Below are positions 14,737 to 23,676 of a stretch of 64,000 nt of DNA, one piece after another. The translations under genes and the position numbers were made by a program. Source of the DNA: Bacillus_BA songklensis. GTDB taxonomy: Bacteria > Bacillota > Bacilli > Bacillales > Bacillaceae_H. The stretch spans positions 496,001 to 560,000 of the forward strand of contig NZ_JBHRZT010000020.1 in NCBI RefSeq assembly GCF_042649685.1, given 5' to 3'. The stretch's first letter is position 1; each line of letters starts with the position of its first letter. The notes beneath the pieces are model-generated. The model saw only the letters and a program-made list of their open reading frames with translations. It was not told where the DNA came from and did no database searches.

Positions 14737-15999
14737 TTAAATCCCCTTTCGCATCATATTGTATGGGAAGACAGGTTTGTCCACTTTAAATTTAACAATT
14801 TGCAGCGGATGACGTGCTGCATCTAATTCATTTCCATCTTCGTCCCAAACTTTTTCGATTACTTGTGTAAAGTTTTCGATTTCTGGACCGAAGAACTCCA
14901 CTTCATCGCCTGGTTTGAAGTGATTGCGTTGCTGTAACGTTACAATTTGTGTTTCTTCATTGTAATCTAACACAAGTCCGACAAAATCGTAAGTTGTCTT
15001 CTTGCTATGATTTCCAAACATTTGCTCTTTATGCCCCGGAACACCTTCAAAGAATGCCGGTGCCGTATCGCGGTTGGCACATTTATCCAACTCATCAAGC
15101 CATTCTTGCTTGATTACGAAGTTTTCAGGATCCGCACAATAAGCATCAATAACTTTGCGGTATACACTCACAACAGTCGCTATATAGTGAATGGATTTCA
15201 TTCGCCCTTCAATTTTTAAGCTGTCGATGCCTAACTCAATCATTTTCGGAATGGATTGAATTAAATTTAGGTCTTTTGGACTCATCGCAAACGGAGCATC
15301 TTCTTCATCAAATAAAGCTACTTCGTTTTCATTTTCGCGTAATTGATATAAATCATAATCCCAGCGACATGATTGACAGCATCCGCCGCGGTTGGAGTCA
15401 CGCGCTGTCATGTGGTTGCTCAACACACAACGCCCCGAGTAAGCAATACACATGGCACCATGGATGAAGGCCTCAATCTCGATGTCCACTTTTTCTTTCA
15501 TTTCACGAATTTCTTCTGCACCCGTTTCACGTGCCAATACGACGCGCTCAAGCCCTTCTTCTTTCCAGAATTGAACGGCTTTCCAGTTGGACAAAGATTG
15601 TTGTGTACTTAAATGAACTTCCAATTTAGGGGCTACTCGGCGGCATGTTTCGATAATAAAAGGATCGGCTACAATGATCCCTGCAACCCCCGCTTTTTCT
15701 AATCCCTGCAAATATTCTTCCAAACCGTGCATGTTTTCGTTGTGAGCATAAATATTTGTTGTTACATAAATTCTCGCTCCATACTTGTTCGCAAACTGAA
15801 CACCTTCTGCCATTTCCTCTAATGAGAAATTGTCCGCATTTGAACGAAGACCATATTCCCGACCGCCAATAAACACTGCATCGGCACCGTAATGCACGGC
15901 AACTTTTAATTTTTCAAGGTTACCTGCAGGTGCTAATAACTCAGGCTTTTTCGTAATGACGCGTTTTCCGTCAATCACAGTATCAATTTTCACAGCCAT
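14737..15999 (-). CDS. trhP2: U32-family tRNA hydroxylation protein TrhP2 (YrrO type)
   Basis: About 420 residues, U32 peptidase fold. Known role of the B. subtilis homologue: prephenate-dependent formation of 5-hydroxyuridine at tRNA position 34, with TrhP1. The U32 signature EAFIHGAMC and a cysteine set (near residues 184, 191, 207, 208 and 211) suit an iron-sulfur cluster. A C-terminal domain after about residue 320 is present here and absent from TrhP1. Two adjacent ATGs exist; the second is better spaced from AAGGAGG. It follows trhP1 across an 18-bp hairpin and precedes udk by 6 bases. Confidence 0.9.
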   Translation of the reverse strand: MAVKIDTVIDGKRVITKKPELLAPAGNLEKLKVAVHYGADAVFIGGREYGLRSNADNFSLEEMAEGVQFANKYGARIYVTTNIYAHNENMHGLEEYLQGLEKAGVAGIIVADPFIIETCRRVAPKLEVHLSTQQSLSNWKAVQFWKEEGLERVVLARETGAEEIREMKEKVDIEIEAFIHGAMCIAYSGRCVLSNHMTARDSNRGGCCQSCRWDYDLYQLRENENEVALFDEEDAPFAMSPKDLNLIQSIPKMIELGIDSLKIEGRMKSIHYIATVVSVYRKVIDAYCADPENFVIKQEWLDELDKCANRDTAPAFFEGVPGHKEQMFGNHSKKTTYDFVGLVLDYNEETQIVTLQQRNHFKPGDEVEFFGPEIENFTQVIEKVWDEDGNELDAARHPLQIVKFKVDKPVFPYNMMRKGI

Positions 16000-16160
16000 C
16001 ATTGTTACCTCCTTAAAATATTAATTAAAATTTATAAAGATGATGCTCTTTTTGCTCTATTCAATTTCTTATACATCTCTTCGTTAAAAAGTTTTATCTA
16101 AAGCGGATTTACCGCCAATCAAACAGCATTCAACAAGTTAACCGCAAAATCTGCTTTGCA

Positions 16161-16203
16161 AGAAAGTTCAATGCATACGCTTTTTGTATGCATTGAACTT
16201 TCT
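16161..16203 (-). terminator. Strong hairpin between trhP1 and trhP2
   Basis: AGAAAGTTCAATGCATAC (16161-16178) and GTATGCATTGAACTTTCT (16186-16203) form a perfect 18-bp stem with a 7-base loop. It begins at the trhP1 stop codon. The following minus-strand sequence (TTGCAAAGC) is not T-rich, so it may be a partial terminator or a processing/stability element. Confidence 0.6.
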
Positions 16204-17132
16204 TAATAGACGGTTTCCTTGAAGAAAAAGCCTGTGTCCAATGGACGGTTTACCGGCTGAAGCTCTTCGATTTCCGCTAATAACTCATCTTTTACATTTT
16301 CATATTCACCACGGTTTTCTACACATAAGTCGATTGCCTTACGATATTTTTTCGTGACCTCGATGATATACTCAGGTGTTTTTAAGATCCCGTCAATTTT
16401 GAAAGAATCCACGCCTGCATCAATCATCTCAGCTAATTCATCGATAATGCAAACATCATTAGGGCTCATAATGTGCGTCCCGTTTTCATCTTCAAAGATT
16501 GGATATTTGTTTCCGCGCTCTTTATCATGTAAAAACATGTCTTTTTCCAGGCGGCGGTTTTCTACTTCCATCACTTTATCTTGATATAAGAAGTAGTTTC
16601 CTAAAAGGGAACGTTTTGATTGGAACATACAAGTCATACCATGAACTTGTACTTCAATTTCTACTTCTGCATTCTCTTTAATTTCCACAATGGCATCCAT
16701 GCTTAATTCACGGGCAAGCACCGAACGCTTAGCCCCTTTTCTGCCCCAGTAGTTGCATACATACCAGTTTGTTGCCGTTGTTTCTGTATTCCAGTGTAGC
16801 TTCATATCCGGGGCCGCTTCACGGGCAGCCATTAAGACAGCCGGATCACCGAATACGACAGCATCAACACCTGCTTCTTTTAAGAATGAAAGATAATCTC
16901 CTAATTCTTCTACTTTTTCATTATGGAAAAGGGCGTTCATGGCTACATATACTTTTTTATTTTTCTCATGAGCCACTTTAACTGCCTCTGTAACATTTTC
17001 ACGTGTAAATTCACCGGCAAGACGAAGACCATAGCGCTGCTCTCCAATCATAAAAGCGTCTGCGCCCGCGTCCGCAAGCGGTGCAATATCTGCAACAGAT
17101 GTTGGTGTAACTAATAACTCAGGCTTTTTCAC
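16203..17132 (-). CDS. trhP1: U32-family tRNA hydroxylation protein TrhP1 (YrrN type)
   Basis: A 309-residue U32-fold protein, the shorter partner of TrhP2. It begins KPELLVTPTSVADIAPLADAG and has the paralogous signature EVQVHGMTCMF. Most of the cysteines seen in TrhP2 are missing. In B. subtilis both proteins are involved in making 5-hydroxyuridine in tRNA, the substrate of TrmR. Its ATG overlaps the trmR stop by 4 bases, so translation is coupled. A stable hairpin follows its stop. Confidence 0.88.
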   Translation of the reverse strand: MKKPELLVTPTSVADIAPLADAGADAFMIGEQRYGLRLAGEFTRENVTEAVKVAHEKNKKVYVAMNALFHNEKVEELGDYLSFLKEAGVDAVVFGDPAVLMAAREAAPDMKLHWNTETTATNWYVCNYWGRKGAKRSVLARELSMDAIVEIKENAEVEIEVQVHGMTCMFQSKRSLLGNYFLYQDKVMEVENRRLEKDMFLHDKERGNKYPIFEDENGTHIMSPNDVCIIDELAEMIDAGVDSFKIDGILKTPEYIIEVTKKYRKAIDLCVENRGEYENVKDELLAEIEELQPVNRPLDTGFFFKETVY

Positions 17133-17785
17133 TTTTCTTCACCTCTTCTTTTAGTAATGGCAATACCATCGCCAATGGGTAAAATCATCGTGTCAAATTT
17201 CGGATGATTCATAAGCCAATCATTGTATTTTTTGATTTTTGCCGTTAAACTTCGGATCCGTTTTGTTTCAATCGTTCCTTCCTCCTGGGCTACATACCCT
17301 TTAAAAAGAACATTGTCCGAAATAATGATTCCATCATGACTTAATAACGGCTCAAACAGTTCAAAAAACTTTTGATACTGCCCTTTTGCCGCATCAATAA
17401 AAATCATGTCGTACGGGGCTTTGCTTCGAATAGCTTCCGTGAGCTCAAAAGCATCGCCAAATAGGACATGAATTTGCTGGGTTTTGTTTGCTTTTGCAAT
17501 GAAAGAAAGAGCCTTATCATAACGCTCTTGATCACGCTCAACCGTGACAATCCGGGCATGCGGAACAGCCGTCGCCATACGAACGGCTGAATAACCAATC
17601 GCAGTGCCAATCTCCAATATGCTCTTAGGCTGTTGAATGCGTAAAAGCTGCAATAATGTTTCAATCCCGATCAGCTCCATAATAGGCACCTGATGATCTT
17701 TTGCATATTGCTCCATCTCTTGAATAAGCGCAGAACGAGTCGGGATAAGGGATTCAATATATGTTTCCACTTCTTTTGAAAGCAA
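17129..17785 (-). CDS. trmR: tRNA 5-hydroxyuridine methyltransferase TrmR (YrrM)
   Basis: A 218-residue class I SAM-dependent O-methyltransferase. SAM motif EIGTAIGYSAVRMA at about 57-70, acidic VTVERD and the metal-site-like MIFIDAAKGQY and ISDNV segments match the catechol O-methyltransferase-like family. The B. subtilis homologue converts ho5U34 to mo5U34 in tRNA. It is the first gene of the trmR-trhP1 pair, overlapping by 4 bases, which places the methylase with its substrate-making enzymes. AGGAGAC lies close to the start. Confidence 0.9.
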   Translation of the reverse strand: MLSKEVETYIESLIPTRSALIQEMEQYAKDHQVPIMELIGIETLLQLLRIQQPKSILEIGTAIGYSAVRMATAVPHARIVTVERDQERYDKALSFIAKANKTQQIHVLFGDAFELTEAIRSKAPYDMIFIDAAKGQYQKFFELFEPLLSHDGIIISDNVLFKGYVAQEEGTIETKRIRSLTAKIKKYNDWLMNHPKFDTMILPIGDGIAITKRRGEEK

Positions 17786-17828
17786 GGAGACTTCCTCCCA
17801 TCAGCGAAGTATTTTTATTTATAAAAAA

Positions 17829-17844
17829 GGTTCACTTTTGAACC
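17829..17844 (-). terminator. Short terminator upstream of trmR
   Basis: GGTTCA and TGAACC form a short stem with a 4-base loop; on the minus strand TTTTTT follows. It lies 44 bases before the trmR start and could attenuate read-through from mltG. Confidence 0.55.
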
Positions 17845-17913
17845 CTTAACTTTAGAACGCAACCTTTATATTATATCGATTTTTTTTGATTGAGTAAACC
17901 CGATATATTTTAA

Positions 17914-18034
17914 CATAAAGTTCAGCTAACCATCAGTAAAAATGCTTCCCTGCTGATGGCTAACTGAGCCAATCGGCTCTTAGGAACGGTTTTTCTCTTA
18001 GCATAAGCAGAGTTTTCTCCGTCGATTAGAGCGA
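17914..18034 (-). repeat. Family B repeat, long form
   Basis: On the minus strand it starts CTCGCTCTAATCGACGG, contains CCGATTGGCTCAGTTAG, an inner hairpin CCATCAGCAG...ACTGATGG, and ends TGAACTTTATG. Its layout matches the copies at 42767-42896 and 63881-64000. It occupies most of the gap between mltG and trmR. Confidence 0.65.
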
Positions 18035-18046
18035 GATATAAAGAGA

Positions 18047-18071
18047 GGGAATGCAAAAAATTGGCATTCCC
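18047..18071 (-). terminator. Terminator of mltG
   Basis: GGGAATGC (18047-18054) and GCATTCCC (18064-18071) form an 8-bp stem 6 bases after the mltG stop. The T-rich tail is modest (TCTCTTTATA). Confidence 0.55.
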
Positions 18072-18077
18072 CTATTT

Positions 18078-19190
18078 TTATGAACTTGTATTTTCCTGTT
18101 TTGTAATATGAAGGGCTTTTTGCTTATTATGTTCTTCCAATGTTTTTGTAAAAATCACTTCACCCGTTGAAGTAGCAAGAAAATATAAATATTCTGTTTC
18201 AGCGGGTTTTAACGCTGCGACAATGGACAATTCGCCTGCGTTGGCAATCGGCCCCGGCGTTAACCCCTTCACCTTATACGTGTTATAAGGTGATTCCACT
18301 TTAAGATCTTTATAAAATACACGATCTTTATGTTCTCCAAGAGCGTATAACACCGTTGGATCAGTTTGAAGCGGCATTCCCGCTTCTAAGCGATTATAAA
18401 AGACGCTTGCAATTTTTTCTCGATCTGTTTTTTCCGTTGCTTCTTCTTCAATAAGAGAAGCCATCGTGAGCAATTTGTGGCTTGTCACGTTTTTCTCTTT
18501 CATTAACGGTTTGTATTTGTGAATTACTTCATTTGTTTTTCCTACCATTTTATCCAGAATTTCTTCCAATGAAACTTTGTCTGTATAAAAAGAGTAAGTA
18601 GCTGGATAAAAATATCCTTCTAACGGATATTTAATGTTCTTGGCAAATACTTCATTCGTAATAAGATCGGGATACTTTTTGCTCAAAATTTGGATAAACT
18701 GTTTATCTGACATTTTCTTTAATACTTGCTCTTTTGTGTAGCCTGTATTGGCCGCAATGATTTCGGAAATTTGTACAAGCTGGCTTCCTTCAGGAATCGG
18801 AAGCCTGATTTTTGGCTTTTGTGCACTTTCTCCCGTTTGTAGACTTCGAATAATTTCTTTCACACTCATCGCTTGAGAAAATGCATAGTTCCCTGCCTGA
18901 AAGCTCTGTTCATTTTTCAATTTAACATAATAACGAAACACACGCTCATCTTTAATGACACCTTGGTCTTCGAGCCTCTTTGCAATGGTACCGACGGATG
19001 AGCCTCGTGAAATGGTAATTTCAACGATGTTTTTACTTTTCTCATTTACCGGTGATAAAGCTGAATTAATATATATGAAAGCACCAACAGCCATGCTTGC
19101 AATAAGCAAACCCATCAACCCAAAAACGATTACCCACTTTTTCGGCCTTCGTTGTTGTGACTGTCCGTTTACGTATAGTGGTTTAGACAA
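18078..19190 (-). CDS. mltG: Endolytic murein transglycosylase MltG
   Basis: A 370-residue membrane enzyme that cuts nascent peptidoglycan strands. One membrane segment at about 22-44, a LysM-like region (ITISRGSSVGTIAKRLEDQGVI shortened here), then the YceG domain with the catalytic Glu in ASLIEEEA and FYNRLEAGMPLQTDPTV. The frame is open upstream to 19370, but TTG 19190 was chosen because AAAGGAGG lies 8 bases before it and the product then matches the family length. The upstream part includes the hairpin at 19279-19318. Confidence 0.9.
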   Translation of the reverse strand: MSKPLYVNGQSQQRRPKKWVIVFGLMGLLIASMAVGAFIYINSALSPVNEKSKNIVEITISRGSSVGTIAKRLEDQGVIKDERVFRYYVKLKNEQSFQAGNYAFSQAMSVKEIIRSLQTGESAQKPKIRLPIPEGSQLVQISEIIAANTGYTKEQVLKKMSDKQFIQILSKKYPDLITNEVFAKNIKYPLEGYFYPATYSFYTDKVSLEEILDKMVGKTNEVIHKYKPLMKEKNVTSHKLLTMASLIEEEATEKTDREKIASVFYNRLEAGMPLQTDPTVLYALGEHKDRVFYKDLKVESPYNTYKVKGLTPGPIANAGELSIVAALKPAETEYLYFLATSTGEVIFTKTLEEHNKQKALHITKQENTSS

Positions 19191-19278
19191 AAAGTCAACC
19201 TCCTTTCCGCTGCGTTTTATTATACTACAATTTTTCGTTTTTTTCGTCAGAATTAGACAAAGAAATCTTGCCAATTCT

Positions 19279-19318
19279 GGTTGTATGGTCTCCCCTAAAA
19301 GAGGGGGACCATACAACC
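19279..19318 (-). other. Strong hairpin in the mltG leader
   Basis: GGTTGTATGGTC pairs with GACCATACAACC (12 bp), and after a one-base bulge CCCCT pairs with AGGGG. There is no T-run on either side, so it is not a usual terminator. It lies about 90 bases upstream of mltG. Confidence 0.7.
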
Positions 19319-19380
19319 AAATAGGATATCGTGCAAAGTCCAGCATCCTATAAAAAAGAGTAAAAAACAATGGGAAGAAA

Positions 19381-19420
19381 ATGAAAGGCTTCCCAAAGTA
19401 TATAACGGGAAGCCTTTCAT
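19381..19420 (-). terminator. Terminator of yrzB
   Basis: ATGAAAGGCTTCCC (19381-19394) and GGGAAGCCTTTCAT (19407-19420) form a perfect 14-bp stem; TTTTC follows on the minus strand. It starts 5 bases after the yrzB stop. Confidence 0.85.
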
Positions 19421-19425
19421 TTATA

Positions 19426-19713
19426 TTATTCTCCCTCTTCTTCGTCGAGGAACGTGTTAAGCATTTCTTCGATTAAATCCCATTCTTCTTCTGATTCAAT
19501 TGGCTGAAGTTCACCATCTTCACCATTTTCGCCTGGAGTGAAGCTGGAAGCATGAATTTCAATTTCTTCATCGTCCTCTTGCTCGCTGCCGATTGGGTAG
19601 TAAAGAACGTAAGATTTACCGAATTCTTCAGAATCAAATGTGAAAAGCACTTCACATAATTGCTCGTTGCCGTTCTCATCAATTACTGTAATATTTTTTT
19701 CACCATGTTCCAT
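19426..19713 (-). CDS. yrzB: YrzB-type small acidic protein (DUF1292)
   Basis: A 95-residue, strongly acidic protein (ending FLDEEEGE) with the DUF1292 core ITVIDENGNEQLCEVLFTF and YVLYYPIG. No membrane segment or catalytic motif. Function is unknown; in Bacillaceae it follows ruvX and the IreB-type gene. Here a family A repeat separates it from ruvX. Start ATG is preceded by ACGAGGTGCAAAAC. Confidence 0.88.
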   Translation of the reverse strand: MEHGEKNITVIDENGNEQLCEVLFTFDSEEFGKSYVLYYPIGSEQEDDEEIEIHASSFTPGENGEDGELQPIESEEEWDLIEEMLNTFLDEEEGE

Positions 19714-19774
19714 TGTTTTGCACCTCGTTTTTAATTAAGTAGTGTCTTTCGTTTTTATTTATCTTTGTTTATTG

Positions 19775-19925
19775 GCTTGCTTCACTTTCCTTCATTGTCT
19801 AGTTTCGCAAGCTATGCCCCACGGTAACTTCAACACCTCCTACGAAATCAAAAAGCGACTTCGTGTCGGCGTCTCCAGTTCCCTATGGGCATGAGCGAGC
19901 TTGCTTCACTTTCCTTTGCTGTCTA
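19775..19925 (-). repeat. Family A repeat unit overlapping the ruvX 3' end
   Basis: GCTTGCTTCACTTTCCTT recurs at 19775 and 19899, a spacing of 124 as in the other arrays. The minus-strand core GAAGTCGCTTTTTGATTTC is shared with the other loci. The first 20 bases on the minus strand lie inside the ruvX reading frame. Confidence 0.85.
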
Positions 19926-20325
19926 GAAAGCCTTGCAAGATCATGACCGCAGCCATTTTGTCGATGACTTTTTTGCGTTTTTTTCTGCTGACGTCCGCTT
20001 CCAATAGGACACGTTCTGCCGCCATGGTAGAAAGACGCTCATCCCACATGATGACTTCTAAGCCGAGTGCTTCTTTTAGCTGTTCAGCAAATTGCAAACA
20101 AGCTTCCCCGCGGGGGCCAATTGTGCCATTCATATTTTTGGGCAATCCGACTACCAGCTTGTCTACTTCATATGTGTGAATAAGCTCTTTCAGCCTTGGA
20201 ATAGCCTGCTCAGTTTGATTTTCCTCTACCCTAATGGTCTCCAATCCTTGAGCAGTCCATCCCATCGCATCACTGACAGCTACTCCTATTGTCTTAGTGC
20301 CGACATCTAGTCCAAGTGTGCGCAT
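19906..20325 (-). CDS. ruvX: RuvX/YqgF-type RNase H-fold protein (YrrK)
   Basis: A 139-residue protein with an RNase H-like fold. Asp in LGLDVGTKTIGVA, then GLPKNMNGTIGPRGE and MWDERLSTMAAER carry the conserved acidic residues. The family is called putative Holliday junction resolvase and is implicated in pre-16S rRNA processing. It starts 3 bases after the IreB-type stop. The last codons (DSKGK and the stop) are encoded by family A repeat sequence, so the C-terminus was likely rewritten by the repeat. Confidence 0.9.
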   Translation of the reverse strand: MRTLGLDVGTKTIGVAVSDAMGWTAQGLETIRVEENQTEQAIPRLKELIHTYEVDKLVVGLPKNMNGTIGPRGEACLQFAEQLKEALGLEVIMWDERLSTMAAERVLLEADVSRKKRKKVIDKMAAVMILQGFLDSKGK

Positions 20326-20328
20326 GTA

Positions 20329-20604
20329 TTAACCCTCTCGCTGTTGTTTTAAATAAGACTTTACAAGCTCCTCAATTAGTTCATCGCGTTCTAATTTCCG
20401 AATGATGTTGCGCGCATCTTTATGACGCGGAATATAAGCTGGATCACCCGATAGTAAATAACCCACGATTTGGTTAATTGGATTATAGCCTTTTTCTTGC
20501 AGGGCATCATAAACCGTAAATAGCACTTCATGAACATTCGTATCTGCAGGTTCTTCATGAAAGTTAAATTTCATCGTTTGATCAAACGAGCTCATGCTTT
20601 GCAC
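20329..20604 (-). CDS. yrzL: IreB-type regulatory phosphoprotein (UPF0297, YrzL)
   Basis: A 91-residue cytoplasmic protein: FDQTMKFNF near the N-terminus, then GYLLSGDPAYIPRH and KLERDELIEELVKSYL. This matches the UPF0297 family; the Enterococcus member IreB is phosphorylated by the Ser/Thr kinase IreK. The gene is first in yrzL-ruvX-yrzB, 73 bases after alaS, the conserved Firmicutes order. Confidence 0.9.
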   Translation of the reverse strand: MQSMSSFDQTMKFNFHEEPADTNVHEVLFTVYDALQEKGYNPINQIVGYLLSGDPAYIPRHKDARNIIRKLERDELIEELVKSYLKQQREG

Positions 20605-20677
20605 CTCACTCTCATAGTCAATGAACGAACTCTCGCTGACTTATCTTATTTATAGTTTACACTAATTGACTAGAGAA

Positions 20678-23311
20678 TTAAACGGATTTAACCCATTGTT
20701 CTACGAAGCTCAACGCTTCCTCAATCTTGCTAGGATCTTTACCGCCTGCCTGTGCCATATCTGGACGGCCTCCACCGCCGCCTCCGCAGCGCGTTGCCAC
20801 TTCTTTGACAAGTTTTCCGGCATGATAGCCTTTTTCCATTAAGTCTTTTGTTACCCCTGCGACAATATTGACTTTGCCTTCATTTGCGGCCGCCAATACG
20901 ATGACAGCAGAACCAAGCTTTTGTTTTAAATCATCAGCCATGGAACGCAAGTTATTCATATCGGTTGCATTTACCTTACTTGCCAGCACATTCACTCCGT
21001 CGATTTGTTGCACCTTATCAACAAGGTTACCCGCTTCAATGTTGCCCAATTTTGCAGCTAGTGATTCATTTTCACGCTGTAAACCGCGAATTTCTTCTAG
21101 TAAGCCTTCGATGCGCGTCACAATATCACGCGGATTTGCTTTTGCTTTCGCTGCTGCTTCTTTTAATAGAGCCACTTGATTGTTCATTAATTTATACGCA
21201 TGTTCTCCTGTTACCGCTTCAATACGACGAGTACCGGCTCCGATACCGGATTCAGATACGATTTTAAACAAACCGATAACAGAAGTATTGGGAACGTGGC
21301 AACCGCCGCAAAGCTCTAAGCTGTAATCCCCGACTTGGACAACGCGTACGATGTCACCATATTTTTCACCGAACAGCGCCATGGCACCCATAGCTTTGGC
21401 TTCATCGATTCCTTTATGTTCAATTACAACCGGGATGCTCTTCCAAATTTTTTCATTGACGATTTGTTCAATGTTTTCGAGTTCTTCTTGTGTTACTTGT
21501 CCAAAATGGGAGAAGTCAAAACGTAAACGGTCTGGTGTAACAAGTGAGCCGGCTTGATTCACATGTTGACCTAATACATCTTTTAAAGCCTGGTGCAGCA
21601 AGTGTGTTGCTGTGTGATTTTTAATAATATGGCCACGTTTCTCTTCATTAATCGTTGCTGTGTACGCTTCCCCTTTTGTCAATACACCTTCGACTACTTG
21701 TACATGATGGAGGTTTTGGCCGTTTGGTGCTTTTTGTACGTCTTTTACGAGAACTTTAGTTGTACCATTCGTAATCTCACCCTGGTCGGCAATTTGCCCT
21801 CCGCTTTCAGCATAGAAAGGTGTTTCACGTAAAATGATTTGCGCTTCTTCCCCTGCTTTTACTTCATCAACCATCTCGCCGTCTTTAATAATGACATCAA
21901 CAAATGTTTCCACTTTTGACTTGTCGTAACCGACAAAATCACTTTCTGTTTTGATGTCCCCGAGTACACCGCCCTGAACTTGCATGGAACCCACATCTTG
22001 ACGGGCTGCACGTGCCCGCTCACGCTGAGCGTTCATTTCACGCTCGAACCCTTCATGGTCCACTTTCATGCCTTCTTCTTCTGCGTACTCTTCTGTCAAT
22101 TCTACAGGGAAGCCGTATGTGTCATATAGACGGAACACATCTTCACCCGAAATGGTGTTGCTTCCTCTTTTCTTTTCCTTCTTAATAACGCTCTCTAAAA
22201 TAGCAAGTCCTTCATGTAATGTTTCATGGAAGCGCTCTTCTTCGTTTTTGATTACTTTTTGGATAAACTCTGTTTTTTCTTTCACTTCCGGATAGTAATC
22301 GACCATGATTTCGCCAACTACCGGCACAAGTTCATACATGAATGGTCGGTTGATGTTTAATTTTTTCGCATAGCGAACCGCACGGCGCAATAATCGGCGC
22401 AATACGTAACCACGGCCTTCATTTGATGGAAGCGCACCGTCGCCTACAGCAAATGTTACAGTACGAATGTGGTCAGCGATAACTTTAAATGCTTCATCCT
22501 TTTCATTATCAGTGCGATATTTCTCCCCTGAAACGCTTTCTGTCGCTTCGATGATTGGCATGAATAAGTCCGTATCGAAATTCGTCGGCACATTTTGGAT
22601 AACGGAACACATACGCTCTAAGCCCATTCCTGTATCGATGTTTTTCTTCGGCAGCGGCGTGTACGTACCGTCTGGATTGTGGTTGAATTGAGAGAATACC
22701 AAGTTCCATACTTCTAAATAACGTTCGTTTTCACCGCCTGGATAAAGTTCCGGATCACTTGGATCGTTGCCGTACTCTTCGCCGCGATCATAGAAAATCT
22801 CGGTATTTGGTCCACTCGGGCCTTCCCCGATATCCCAAAAATTTCCTTCCAAACGAATGATGCGCTCAGCTGGAACACCAATTTTTTTATTCCAGAGTTC
22901 GTATGCTTCATTATCCTCTGGATGAACCGTCACAGATAGGCGCTCCGGGTCAAATCCAATCCATTTCTCGCTCGTCAAAAACTCCCATGCCCAATCAATC
23001 GCTTCTTCTTTAAAGTAATCCCCGATTGAAAAGTTCCCTAACATTTCAAAGAATGTGTGGTGGCGGGCTGTTTTCCCGACGTTTTCAATATCATTTGTAC
23101 GAATCGATTTTTGGGCATTACAAATGCGCGGATTAGCCGGAATCACACGGCCGTCAAAATACTTCTTTAATGTCGCAACACCGCTGTTAATCCACAATAA
23201 TGATGGATCATCGACCGGCACTAACGGTGCACTTGGTTCCACAGCGTGGCCTTTTTCCTGGAAGAAGTCTAAATACATTTGGCGCACTTGCGCAGATGTG
23301 AGCTTTTTCAT
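20678..23311 (-). CDS. alaS: Alanyl-tRNA synthetase
   Basis: An 877-residue class II synthetase. It begins MKKLTSAQVRQMYLDFF; the aminoacylation domain has PRICNAQKSIRTNDIENVG-type and GMGLERM segments. The editing domain has HTATHLLHQAL and the CGGCHV cysteines and histidine that bind zinc, and the C-terminus has the glycine-rich CGGGGGGRPDMAQAGG. ATG 23311 follows AAGGAGG; an in-frame extension to 23473 lies inside the T-box and was rejected. Expression is set by the T-box upstream. Confidence 0.95.
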   Translation of the reverse strand: MKKLTSAQVRQMYLDFFQEKGHAVEPSAPLVPVDDPSLLWINSGVATLKKYFDGRVIPANPRICNAQKSIRTNDIENVGKTARHHTFFEMLGNFSIGDYFKEEAIDWAWEFLTSEKWIGFDPERLSVTVHPEDNEAYELWNKKIGVPAERIIRLEGNFWDIGEGPSGPNTEIFYDRGEEYGNDPSDPELYPGGENERYLEVWNLVFSQFNHNPDGTYTPLPKKNIDTGMGLERMCSVIQNVPTNFDTDLFMPIIEATESVSGEKYRTDNEKDEAFKVIADHIRTVTFAVGDGALPSNEGRGYVLRRLLRRAVRYAKKLNINRPFMYELVPVVGEIMVDYYPEVKEKTEFIQKVIKNEEERFHETLHEGLAILESVIKKEKKRGSNTISGEDVFRLYDTYGFPVELTEEYAEEEGMKVDHEGFEREMNAQRERARAARQDVGSMQVQGGVLGDIKTESDFVGYDKSKVETFVDVIIKDGEMVDEVKAGEEAQIILRETPFYAESGGQIADQGEITNGTTKVLVKDVQKAPNGQNLHHVQVVEGVLTKGEAYTATINEEKRGHIIKNHTATHLLHQALKDVLGQHVNQAGSLVTPDRLRFDFSHFGQVTQEELENIEQIVNEKIWKSIPVVIEHKGIDEAKAMGAMALFGEKYGDIVRVVQVGDYSLELCGGCHVPNTSVIGLFKIVSESGIGAGTRRIEAVTGEHAYKLMNNQVALLKEAAAKAKANPRDIVTRIEGLLEEIRGLQRENESLAAKLGNIEAGNLVDKVQQIDGVNVLASKVNATDMNNLRSMADDLKQKLGSAVIVLAAANEGKVNIVAGVTKDLMEKGYHAGKLVKEVATRCGGGGGGRPDMAQAGGKDPSKIEEALSFVEQWVKSV

Positions 23312-23396
23312 GTAAAATAACCTCCTTAATGGACTATCTATAGTTAGAATCAGAAAGAATAAACTGCCTCCCCGTATCACATTGCAGACACAACAA

Positions 23397-23642
23397 AATA
23401 AAAAACCCCCATCCCCTAACAGGGACGAGAGTTTGCTCGCGGTACCACCCTGATTATGAGCGTCTGAAAACACTCATCACCTCAACAGCGTTAACGTTGC
23501 TTACACGACAGGTTTTGCCTGTACTCCGGATTAGCCTTCTGCTACTCTTCATCTGGAATTTCTTTCAGCCTTGGAAATCCCTCTCTTATAGATGGGCTGT
23601 AACATACTCGTTCCTTCTTCGCTTTCATATGTAATACTTATG
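23397..23642 (-). promoter_or_regulatory. T-box leader of alaS
   Basis: The T-box sequence AGGGTGGTACCGCG is at 23438-23451 (minus strand), followed by a G/C-rich terminator stem and TTTTTT at 23401-23432. Upstream are the long stem I region and the GGCTGAAAGAAATTCC apical segment. The alanine codon GCA at 23540-23542 fits as the specifier. Uncharged tRNA-Ala would favour antitermination. With its promoter it fills the 361-base gap before alaS. Confidence 0.92.
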
Positions 23643-23647
23643 GCGCT

Positions 23648-23676
23648 ATTATGACAAATTCCGAATCCTTTGTCAA
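23648..23676 (-). promoter_or_regulatory. SigA promoter of the alaS T-box transcript
   Basis: Minus-strand TTGACA (23671-23676), a 17-base spacer and CATAAT (23648-23653). The -35 overlaps the stop codon of the upstream permease-like gene. Confidence 0.8.

Noticed and set aside
23312..23473. N-terminal extension of alaS
   Set aside because: The extension lies in the T-box terminator region; the ATG at 23311 has AAGGAGG and the family start.
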